A DNA stretch of 12,320 bases from Methanoregula sp. (GTDB lineage Archaea > Halobacteriota > Methanomicrobia > Methanomicrobiales > Methanospirillaceae). The stretch lies in the NCBI GenBank assembly GCA_013331015.1, contig DUHF01000144.1:1-12320 (forward strand), given 5' to 3'. The notes under the pieces are model-generated. The model did not search any database and had not been told where the DNA came from. It saw only the letters and a list, made by a program, of their open reading frames with translations. A program made the position numbers and the translations under genes. Below, piece after piece: positions 1 to 6,001 of this stretch; position 1 is the stretch's first letter; each line of letters starts with the position of its first letter.

Positions 1-27
1 CAGCTCGAGACGATCCCGCTGGACTAA
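1..27 (+). CDS. 3' end of a gene cut by the window edge
   Basis: Frame 1 reads eight codons, QLETIPLD, and then TAA at 25-27. The stop is followed about 20 bases later by a T-rich run at 49-59, as expected at the end of an archaeal transcription unit. Eight residues are too few to identify a family. The reading rests only on an open frame to the edge and the position of the stop before the T tract, so it could be chance. Confidence 0.3.
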   Translation, partial: QLETIPLD

Positions 28-33
28 AAGACG

Positions 34-66
34 GGTCCCCGGGATACCTTTTCTTTTTTAAAAAAA
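34..66. terminator. convergent T/A-rich terminator zone
   Basis: A T-rich run at 49-59 (one C inside) is followed directly by seven A at 60-66. Read on the plus strand it is a poly-T stop for the gene ending at 27; read on the minus strand the A run is a poly-T stop for katG, which ends at 204. The CCCGGG palindrome at 38-43 is the only nearby dyad and is weak. Archaeal termination often needs only the T run, so the shared use is plausible. Confidence 0.4.
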
Positions 67-154
67 TGTGCGGACGACGGGAAGCGCCCGTGACGTATCT
101 CCTGCAGCCGTCAGGCCTGCCATTTTTCTGCCCCGCATCTTTTGCCGGAGTACC

Positions 155-177
155 GGGGGTTGCGCCCCCAGGCACCC
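155..177. repeat. G5/C5 hairpin repeat, copy a
   Basis: GGGGG at 155-159 and CCCCC at 165-169 form a five-pair stem with a TTGCG loop; after the stem come CA and then a second C run (CCCC at 174-177). The same layout, G5, short loop, C5, A-containing spacer, C run, recurs at 8355-8378 and 8529-8553. It lies in the gap downstream of katG. Confidence 0.4.
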
Positions 178-203
178 CGTGATATTCTGGCGGGCCGGGT
201 TTG

Positions 204-2402
204 TTACGATCGTTTGAGATCGAATCGGTCGAGGTTCATCACCTTCGCCCATACCGCCACAAAATCGTTAACGAACTTCTCCTGTCCGTCTGCGCAGGCA
301 TACACCTCGGAGAGCGCCCGGAGCTGGGCGTTATGGCCAAAGATGAGGTCGACCCGGGTGGCAGTCCACTTCAGTCCACCGGTCTTCCGGTCATGGCCTT
401 CGAACACATCGGTATCTTTGCCGGACGGTTTCCACTCCGTGCCCATATCGAGCAGGTTGACAAAGAAGTCGTTCGTGAGCGCACCCGGCTTCTTCGTGAA
501 CACGCCGTGCTTTGCCTGTGCAAAGTTGGTGTCCAGCACCCGCATACCGCCAAGAAGCACCGTCATCTCGGGCGCGGTCAGGGTGAGAAGCTGCGCCTTG
601 TCGACCAGCAGCGCCTCGGCCGGCACGGCATACCGGGCCTTCTGGTAGTTACGGAATCCGTCTGCCCTGGGTTCGAGCACAGCAAAGGAAGCCGCATCGG
701 TCTGCTCCTCCACGGCGTCCATGCGGCCCGGTGTGAAGGGGACCTTTACTGTCTGGCCGGCATTCTTCGCAGCCTGCTCGACGCCGGCACACCCGGCAAG
801 CACGATCAGGTCGGCAAGGGAGATCTTTTTGCCGGTTTTCTGGGCCTGGTTGAAGTTGTCCCGGATATTTTCCAGGACGTTAAGTACCTTTTGAAGCCGG
901 GCCGGCTCGTTGACCTCCCAGTCCTTCTGTGGAGCAAGCCGGATACGGGCGCCGTTCGCCCCGCCGCGCTTGTCGGAGCCGCGGAACGTGGAGGCCGATG
1001 CCCAGGAGGTCGAGACCAGTTCGGAAACAGTCAGGCCGGACGCGAGAACCTTCGTTTTGAGGGCGGAGATATCCTCATCATCGACCAGCTGGTGGCTGAC
1101 CGCGGGGATCGGGTCCTGCCAGATGAGATCCTCGGCCGGAACCTCCGGGCCAAGGTAACGCGAGCGCGGACCCATGTCGCGGTGCGTCAGCTTGAACCAT
1201 GCCCGGGCGAATGCATCGGCAAGCTGGTCCGGGTGCTCGTAGAAGTGCCGCGAGATCTTCTCGTACACGGGGTCGAACCGGAGGGAAAGGTCCGTGGTCA
1301 GCATGGTCGGGGCGTGACGTTTGTTCGGGTCATGGGCGTCCGGGATCGTGCCGGCCCCGGCGCCGCCCTTGGGCTGCCACTGGTGCGCCCCCGCCGGGCT
1401 CTTTGTCAGTTCCCATTCGTAACTGAAGAGGATACGGAAGAAGTTGTTGCTCCACTTCGTCGGCGTGTTGGTCCATGTCACCTCAAGGCCGCTCGTGATC
1501 GTGTCGCCGCCCTTGCCGGTGCCGAACGTGCTCTTCCAGCCAAGGCCCTGCTCCTCGATGGGGGCCGCTTCCGGTTCGGGCCCAACATGGGTTGCCGGGC
1601 CGGCACCGTGGGTCTTGCCAAACGTGTGGCCGCCGGCAATGAGAGCTACGGTCTCCTCGTCGTTCATCGCCATCCGGGCGAACGTTTCGCGGATGTCCGT
1701 TGCCGCCGCGACCGGGTCCGGTTTGCCGTTCGGGCCTTCGGGGTTGACATAGATGAGCCCCATCTGCACGGCAGCGAGCGGGTTTTCCAGGTCGCGATTG
1801 CCCGAGTAGCGCTTGTCATCCAGCCACGCGTTCTCGGAGCCCCAGTATACCGATTCATCCGGTTCAAAGGCGTCTTCTCGCCCACCGGCAAAGCCGAAGG
1901 TTACAAAGCCCATCGATTCAAGGGCAACGTTGCCGGCAAGGATCATGAGATCGGCCCACGATATCTTCCTGCCATACTTCTTCTTGACTGGCCAGAGCAG
2001 CCGGCGTGCCTTGTCGAGGTTCACGTTGTCCGGCCAGCTGTTAAGGGGCGGAAACCGCTGCTGGGCGGAACCGGCACCACCCCGGCCGTCACCCATGCGG
2101 TACGTACCCGCGCTGTGCCATGCCATGCGGATGAGTAAGCCCCCGTAGTGGCCAAAGTCCGCCGGCCACCATTCCTTCGAGTCGGTCATCAGCGCCCTGA
2201 GGTCTGCTTTCACGGCCGCAAAGTCGAGGCTGTTGAACTCCTCTGCATAGTTGAAGTCCTTTCCCATCGGACTTGCCAGGGAGGAGTTCTGGTGAAGAAC
2301 CTTCAGGTTCAGCTGGTTTGGCCACCAGTCCCTGTTCGACGTTCCTTTCGCAGCCCTCTGGCTGGTTTCGCCCTTATTTGAGCCCGTGCTGTTATCGGTC
2401 AT
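204..2402 (-). CDS. katG: catalase-peroxidase KatG
   Basis: KatG is a heme b enzyme that breaks down hydrogen peroxide by catalase and peroxidase reactions, in the cytoplasm. The 732-residue protein has the full family length with two peroxidase-like halves. The distal heme-pocket triad is visible as R92, W95 and H96 in RMAWHSAGTYR; Y218 (GLIYVNPEGP) and M244 (FARMAMND) complete the Met-Tyr-Trp crosslink needed for catalase activity. The proximal heme ligand is H259 in GGHTFGKTHGA, W310 is the proximal tryptophan, and R408 in HRDMGP matches the mobile arginine switch. All catalytic residues are present, so it should be bifunctional. The start is ATG 2400-2402, with GGAGGG nine bases upstream; an in-frame upstream extension to 2504 is open but lacks family similarity. 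It is transcribed in the same direction as the DUF2115 gene, 294 bases downstream of it. KatG is patchily spread in archaea and often viewed as transferred from bacteria. The nearby ahb operon can make its heme. Confidence 0.97.
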   Translation of the reverse strand: MTDNSTGSNKGETSQRAAKGTSNRDWWPNQLNLKVLHQNSSLASPMGKDFNYAEEFNSLDFAAVKADLRALMTDSKEWWPADFGHYGGLLIRMAWHSAGTYRMGDGRGGAGSAQQRFPPLNSWPDNVNLDKARRLLWPVKKKYGRKISWADLMILAGNVALESMGFVTFGFAGGREDAFEPDESVYWGSENAWLDDKRYSGNRDLENPLAAVQMGLIYVNPEGPNGKPDPVAAATDIRETFARMAMNDEETVALIAGGHTFGKTHGAGPATHVGPEPEAAPIEEQGLGWKSTFGTGKGGDTITSGLEVTWTNTPTKWSNNFFRILFSYEWELTKSPAGAHQWQPKGGAGAGTIPDAHDPNKRHAPTMLTTDLSLRFDPVYEKISRHFYEHPDQLADAFARAWFKLTHRDMGPRSRYLGPEVPAEDLIWQDPIPAVSHQLVDDEDISALKTKVLASGLTVSELVSTSWASASTFRGSDKRGGANGARIRLAPQKDWEVNEPARLQKVLNVLENIRDNFNQAQKTGKKISLADLIVLAGCAGVEQAAKNAGQTVKVPFTPGRMDAVEEQTDAASFAVLEPRADGFRNYQKARYAVPAEALLVDKAQLLTLTAPEMTVLLGGMRVLDTNFAQAKHGVFTKKPGALTNDFFVNLLDMGTEWKPSGKDTDVFEGHDRKTGGLKWTATRVDLIFGHNAQLRALSEVYACADGQEKFVNDFVAVWAKVMNLDRFDLKRS

Positions 2403-2696
2403 GGTTTTCTTCCCTCCGGTTTTTCGCTCTTTTAAAAAACCCTTGTGTTGAATCCTGCTTCCGAGCGTCCCGGGTACCGGGTTGCCCTGCGGCGTCAGGG
2501 GCACTGTAATCCAACGCTATGGCATTGCAATTCCTGCCAACCGGTGGACCGGCAGCAGTTGTGCGTCCCGCCCTCTCTCCGGGAACCCGCGTCAGCATGC
2601 TCCCGTATGCCGGGGAGAGATGAAGCTGCTCACCGTTATTGAGACTGTAGTATCTGAGGTTCATTAACCTTGCCCTCATGGCAAAAGCGTGACGAA
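2403..2696. other. gap between DUF2115 gene and katG
   Basis: I find no gene here. The stretch should hold the katG promoter and the end of the DUF2115 transcript, but no clear TATA box or operator stands out. The best structure is a seven-pair dyad, TCTCTCC at 2574-2580 with GGAGAGA at 2614-2620, enclosing a smaller GCAT/ATGC dyad (2595-2598 and 2607-2610). Its 33-base loop makes it a weak candidate. Confidence 0.35.
2412..2417 (-). promoter_or_regulatory. ribosome binding site of katG
   Basis: Minus-strand GGAGGG lies nine bases before ATG at 2402. It decides the start against in-frame upstream codons up to 2504. Just upstream, 2430-2440 is an A/T run (TTTTTTAAAAG on the minus strand) that might be a TATA element, but it is so close that the ribosome site would fall at or before the transcript start. 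Confidence 0.7.
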
Positions 2697-3332
2697 TCAC
2701 CGCTTTTTGGGCGCGGCCCGGACCGGCTCATCTGTCTGCTTTGCCGGGCAGAAGTTGCAGATCGAGTAGAAGAGTTCTTTTTCCTTGTCCCGGATCAGGC
2801 AGTAATACTCCCTGCCCCGCTGCTCAACAAAAAACCCGCCCGGGAACGGCATTCCCGCCGGATGGCCCGGCTCGTCGAGGACGAACATGGCAAACGCCGC
2901 GATGAGGTAGTAGAAGAGCCGGTTCTTGGGATTCTGGAAGTACGGGTTTCGCTCGCCCTCATCGTCCCAGGCAAAGCAGCCCTCCGGCACCATCTCCCAG
3001 TACTTTGCCACGAGTTCTCGGTCCCTGAGGGGCTCGTTCATGAGGTGCCCGTGGGCCGGTGCCTGGTCCATTGCGAGCAACTGGTGGTGCCGGTCGAAGA
3101 GCTGGGCCCGGAAGAAGGGCCGGACTGCCTCACGGTAGGGAGAAGGGAGCAGTTCGATCTCGCTGTTGAGCCGGCCTCCGATGATCTGGAGGTCGAAGAG
3201 GGTGTAATGGCGGATCTCGCCGGTGAGCAGCCGGAGGAGTTCTCCTTTTGTCCGGGCCGTTTGCAGCCGGCCTGCTATCCGGTTGATATGCTCCTTTGAG
3301 TAATCGGGGCCTTCGGACAAGTAGACCTTCAT
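2697..3332 (-). CDS. DUF2115 (UPF0305) family protein
   Basis: This 211-residue soluble protein resembles the DUF2115/UPF0305 family, which is found mainly in methanogenic archaea and has no known function. The recognition rests on the C-terminal third: HPAGMPFPGG at 157-166, then YYC at 176-178, and an ICNFCPAKQ ending at 199, giving cysteines at 178, 192 and 195. The spaced cysteines could bind a metal or Fe-S cluster, but that is a guess. No signal peptide or long membrane segment is present; the segment around 140-152 is hydrophobic but short and followed by acidic residues. The start is taken as ATG 3330-3332; no strong ribosome site precedes it, and an A/T-rich patch (CATATGA on the minus strand, near 3361-3367) sits about 32 bases upstream, so the message may be nearly leaderless. 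It is upstream of katG on the same strand and divergent from the aquaporin remnant. Confidence 0.75.
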   Translation of the reverse strand: MKVYLSEGPDYSKEHINRIAGRLQTARTKGELLRLLTGEIRHYTLFDLQIIGGRLNSEIELLPSPYREAVRPFFRAQLFDRHHQLLAMDQAPAHGHLMNEPLRDRELVAKYWEMVPEGCFAWDDEGERNPYFQNPKNRLFYYLIAAFAMFVLDEPGHPAGMPFPGGFFVEQRGREYYCLIRDKEKELFYSICNFCPAKQTDEPVRAAPKKR

Positions 3333-3494
3333 GGGCGGTGCTCTTTTTGTTTTTGTGCAATCATATGGTTGGCGCAGGGGGTAAAAAACACGGGTGGTCA
3401 TGCCGGCACAAAACAATGACCAACACACCTGTCATCTGCAACGGCAGAACCCCAGTCAGCGGTTGTCGTTCAATCGTTCTTCGAGGTTAATACC

Positions 3495-3825
3495 ATGAGT
3501 GACACTCAGAAGTATCTGGCAGAACTCATCGGAACGTTTGTCCTTGTCTTCTTCGGTTGCGGAGCAGCAGTCATTGCGGGGAGAGTCCTTGGGCATCCTT
3601 GGTATTGCATTTGCGTTCGGCCTTGCCGTGCTCGTGATGGTCTATGCCATCGGCCCGGTCTCCGGCTGCCATATCAACTCGGCCCGGAGCCTGGGGCCCG
3701 CCCTCATTGTCGGGGGCACGGCGCTTGGCCAGCTCTGGATGTTCATCATTTCCCCGATCATCGGCGCCGTGATCGCGGCCCTTGTCTGGAAATACCTGTT
3801 TGAAGATGGTGCAGCCCCGGCATGA
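3495..3825 (+). pseudogene. aquaporin (MIP family) remnant, frameshifted and internally deleted
   Basis: The reading starts at ATG 3495 with GAGG eight bases upstream and encodes a typical aquaporin first helix (AELIGTFVLVFFGCGAAVIAG). At the GGGG run near 3578-3581 the frame is lost; removing one G restores ESLGILGIAFAFGLAVLVMVYAIG, the second helix. The text then jumps from GCHIN, the beginning of the first NPA loop, straight to SARSLGPAL, the end of the second NPA loop, and finishes with the last helix (QLWMFIISPIIGAVIAALVWKYLF) before TGA 3823-3825. Helices 3 to 5, roughly 90-110 residues, are missing, which suggests recombination between the two similar NPA-coding sites. A normal aquaporin has six helices and about 230-250 residues, so this cannot form a channel alone. 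The one-base shift lies in a homopolymer and could be a sequencing error; the internal deletion could not. Confidence 0.88.
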
Positions 3826-3827
3826 AC

Positions 3828-3851
3828 GGCAGGATCCTGCCTGCCCTTTTT
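3828..3851 (+). terminator. hairpin plus T5 after the aquaporin remnant
   Basis: GGCAGGATCCTGCC at 3828-3841 is a perfect 14-base palindrome that can fold as a five-pair stem with a GATC loop. A T5 run at 3847-3851 follows. It begins two bases after the aquaporin stop, so it most likely ended that transcript. Confidence 0.4.
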
Positions 3852-3867
3852 GATCTCAAAGACAGAA

Positions 3868-3905
3868 CCGGCATCCTCCTCATGCCCGGATCCGATGGTT
3901 TTTTT
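3868..3905 (+). terminator. second hairpin plus T7 before ahbD
   Basis: CCGGCAT at 3868-3874 pairs with ATGCCCGG at 3882-3889 (one bulged C); nine bases later comes T7 at 3899-3905. It overlaps the ATG at 3895 that is the conventional start for ahbD. It may be a backup terminator of the aquaporin gene, an attenuator of the heme operon, or the T run may be part of a promoter. Confidence 0.3.
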
Positions 3906-5022
3906 ATCCACGGTTCATAGTGAGAGTGGTGAGATCCCCCAATTGCCGCATGATGCCCCCAACAGACCGCCACGGATCATCTCGTGGAACATCACCTTAA
4001 AGTGCCCGCTGCACTGTTCGCACTGCTATGTTGATGCCGGTGAGCGCGAGGGAGATGACGTACTCTCTACGCAGGAGGCATTCTCCGTCATCGACCAGAT
4101 CCGCCGGACCGGCTCGCCCATTGTCGTCCTCTCGGGGGGCGAGCCGCTGGCACGGGATGACCTGTGCGATATCGCCCGGTACGGCACGGAAAAGGGGTTG
4201 CGGATGGTGATCGGGACGAGCGGGTACCTGCTCGACCGGAGGATGGCAGGGCTGCTTTTGGATGCCGGTATCCGTGCGGCAGCCATCAGTATCGACTCCG
4301 CTGACCCGGAGGTGCATGATACCCTGCGGGGCATGCCCGGGTCATGGGAGCGGGCCGTGCAGGCAGTGGATCATTGCCGGGAGGCGGGGATCGGTGTCCA
4401 GATCAACATGACCGCCGTTCGGCCATCCCTGGAAGAGATCGAAGGCGTTGTGGTGCTCGGGAAGGATCGGGGCGTACGCGATTTCCAGGTATTCTTCCCG
4501 GTCCCGACCGGCCGTGCCGCGGGATCGTCTCCCCTCCCGCCAAGGGAGTACGAGGCGGTGATCCGCCAGGTGCTCCTTTTGCACCGGGACGGCGACGTGA
4601 ACCTCCGGCCCACCTGCGCCCCCCAGTTCCGGAGGATCGCCGATGAGGCCGGGATCAGCAACCCGGCCTGGGGCCGGGGCTGCATTGCCGGCATCACGTA
4701 CTGCCGGATCTATGCCAACGGCGATGTTACGCCCTGCCCGTACCTGCCGGTGCGGGTGGGCAATGTGCGGGAGATGCCGTTTGATGAGATCTGGACGTCA
4801 TCGCCCGTCCTTGCTGCGCTCCGCGACCCTGCCCGGCTCACGGGAAAGTGCGGCCGGTGCGGGTACGCGCCCGTCTGCGGGGGGTGCCGGGCCCGGGCGT
4901 ACCGCGGGCCGGAGATGGTGAGCCCCCGGTGGTGCGATGGCCTCGAGCGGCCGGATACGGCAGCCGGGGATATCTTTGGAGAGGACCCGTGGTGCCCGTA
5001 CGTGCCGGGAGGTGAGGTATGA
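3895..5022 (+). CDS. ahbD: heme b synthase AhbD (radical SAM, SPASM-type)
   Basis: AhbD performs the last step of the siroheme-dependent heme pathway: oxidative decarboxylation of two propionates of iron-coproporphyrin III to vinyls, giving heme b. In this 375-residue reading the radical SAM cluster cysteines are C37, C41 and C44 (CPLHCSHC), with GGEP at 81-84. The C-terminal half carries the auxiliary-cluster cysteines C241 (PTCAPQF), C263, C270, C281, C319, C322, C328, C331 and C367. PTCAPQF and the GGCRARAY...EDPWCPY ending are what I recall for AhbD rather than AhbC. Start: ATG 3895 is kept as the conventional choice, but TTG 3943 has the better ribosome site (GGTGAG at 3928-3933) and gives a 359-residue protein beginning MPHDAPNRPPR, and terminator-like sequence overlaps the ATG. 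The stop overlaps the ahbA start as ATGA. Other SPASM enzymes (PqqE, NirJ) were considered; the neighbours decide for AhbD. Confidence 0.88.
   Translation: MVFLSTVHSESGEIPQLPHDAPNRPPRIISWNITLKCPLHCSHCYVDAGEREGDDVLSTQEAFSVIDQIRRTGSPIVVLSGGEPLARDDLCDIARYGTEKGLRMVIGTSGYLLDRRMAGLLLDAGIRAAAISIDSADPEVHDTLRGMPGSWERAVQAVDHCREAGIGVQINMTAVRPSLEEIEGVVVLGKDRGVRDFQVFFPVPTGRAAGSSPLPPREYEAVIRQVLLLHRDGDVNLRPTCAPQFRRIADEAGISNPAWGRGCIAGITYCRIYANGDVTPCPYLPVRVGNVREMPFDEIWTSSPVLAALRDPARLTGKCGRCGYAPVCGGCRARAYRGPEMVSPRWCDGLERPDTAAGDIFGEDPWCPYVPGGEV
3928..3933 (+). promoter_or_regulatory. possible ribosome binding site for an alternative ahbD start
   Basis: GGTGAG lies nine bases before TTG 3943-3945. It fits the 3' part of the archaeal AGGAGGTGAT consensus, whereas ATG 3895 has only a poor GGA upstream. 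If used, AhbD would begin 16 codons later. Confidence 0.35.
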
Positions 5023-5516
5023 ACCCGGACCGTAGTACGGATCCTGCGGATCTTGCTCTTCTTGAAGCGCTCCAGGACGACATCCCGCTCGTCCCCCGCC
5101 CGTGGCAGGACATTGCAGAGCGGCTGGGTGTTACGGAAGACGAGGTCATCGGCCGGCTCCACGCCTTGTCAGGTGCCGGCATCATCCGCGGCATCTCACC
5201 GGTGATCGAATCGCGTCCCCTCGGCCTGCATGCTGCAACGCTTGTTGCCCTCCGCGTTACGGAGGACCGGATCGATGAGGTTGCCGGAATCATCAGCGCG
5301 TACCCGGAAGTCTCGCACAACTTCCGGCGGGACGGGGAGTATGCGATCTGGTTCACGATCACGGCAAAGGATCGTGCTGCGGTGGACGGGATCCTTGCAC
5401 GGATCCTTGCAGCAGCCGGGGTTGCGCCTGCCGATGCCCTCGATCTCCCCACGGTCCGCAGGGTGAAGATCGATGTGCGGTTCCGGTTTGTGCCGCAACC
5501 GGGGAGTGGTGCGTGA
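5019..5516 (+). CDS. ahbA: siroheme decarboxylase subunit AhbA (Lrp/AsnC-like fold)
   Basis: With AhbB this protein removes carboxyl groups from the acetates at C12 and C18 of siroheme, giving 12,18-didecarboxysiroheme. The 165 residues begin with a winged-helix-like part (about 10-62, including ERLGVTEDEVIGRL and GIIRG) and continue with an AsnC-type ligand domain. The heme-pocket stretch is SHNFRRDGEYAIWFTITA, with H100 and R103/R104, a pattern of siroheme decarboxylases rather than of DNA-binding regulators. The C-terminal VRRVKIDVRF is what I associate with the AhbA half. The gene starts inside the ahbD stop (ATGA) after an excellent GGGAGGTGA site at 5007-5015, and its own stop overlaps the ahbB start, so the two subunits are coupled in translation. 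The A/B naming rests on remembered family patterns and gene order and could be swapped. Confidence 0.88.
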   Translation: MNPDRSTDPADLALLEALQDDIPLVPRPWQDIAERLGVTEDEVIGRLHALSGAGIIRGISPVIESRPLGLHAATLVALRVTEDRIDEVAGIISAYPEVSHNFRRDGEYAIWFTITAKDRAAVDGILARILAAAGVAPADALDLPTVRRVKIDVRFRFVPQPGSGA

Positions 5517-6001
5517 TGGACGCGACCGATACGCTCCTCCTCGCGGCACTCGAAGAAGGGCTCCCGTTTGTTGCCGAACCCTTTGCGGCGGTCGGGAAGC
5601 GACTCGGGATTCCTCAAGGCGAGGTCATCGCCCGGGTCCGCCGGCTTAAGGAAGCCGGCATCATCCGGAAGTTCCGTGCCCGGATCGACCAGCGGAAGGT
5701 GGGAATTGTGGCAAACGCCCTTGTCGCCTGGAAGCCCGGGGATTACGGTAACGGCGAAACGGGGGCCCGGCTGGCGGCGTTTCCTTCCGTGACCCACTGT
5801 TATGAACGCGAGCCGATCCCTGGACGGTGGGAGTACACCCATTATACCGTGCACCACGGGTACAGCAGGGATGCCGTGGAGCGCGAGGTTGAGACGATTG
5901 CCCGGGCAATTGGCTGCCCGGATTATACGATCCTCTTCAGCACCCGCGAGTTCAAGCGTGTCCCGAACGTGCGGATGGGGGAGAACGGGGGCGGTTCATG
6001 A
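5516..6001 (+). CDS. ahbB: siroheme decarboxylase subunit AhbB (Lrp/AsnC-like fold)
   Basis: This is the partner of AhbA in the first step of the Ahb route. The 161 residues show an N-terminal winged-helix part (about 5-55, KRLGIPQGEVIARV and AGIIRK) and an AsnC-like domain containing THCYEREP (H94, C95, Y96, R98) and a YTVHHG element with H113/H114. The LFSTREFKR near the C terminus (140-148) is characteristic of the AhbB half as I remember it. ATG 5516 overlaps the ahbA stop by one base (TGATG), with GGGGAG at 5501-5506; GTG 5513, one codon earlier and also overlapping, is equally possible. The stop overlaps the start of ahbC as ATGA. Its fold suggests a transcription regulator, but pairing with AhbA between two radical SAM heme genes argues strongly for the enzyme. 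Confidence 0.88.
   Translation: MDATDTLLLAALEEGLPFVAEPFAAVGKRLGIPQGEVIARVRRLKEAGIIRKFRARIDQRKVGIVANALVAWKPGDYGNGETGARLAAFPSVTHCYEREPIPGRWEYTHYTVHHGYSRDAVEREVETIARAIGCPDYTILFSTREFKRVPNVRMGENGGGS

Noticed and set aside
201..2138. Long plus-strand open frame of 645 codons
   Set aside because: It is the antisense shadow of katG; it has no recognisable domain, its composition is biased to Gly/Arg/Val as expected from the opposite strand, and the catalytic motifs of KatG are intact on the minus strand.
3499..3825. A separate intact 108-codon protein starting at 3499
   Set aside because: Its first 25 or so residues are the out-of-frame reading of the aquaporin first helix; only the part after the GGGG run is meaningful, so this is the shifted half of one broken gene.
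4838..5857. Minus-strand open frame of 339 codons across the ahbD-ahbA-ahbB region
   Set aside because: Its product is rich in Arg, Pro and Ser, has no family similarity and lies entirely opposite well-supported ahb genes.
5019..6001. Two Lrp/AsnC transcription regulators
   Set aside because: The fold is Lrp-like, but the paired arrangement, the SHNFRRDGEY and THCYEREP stretches and the flanking radical SAM heme genes fit siroheme decarboxylase subunits instead.
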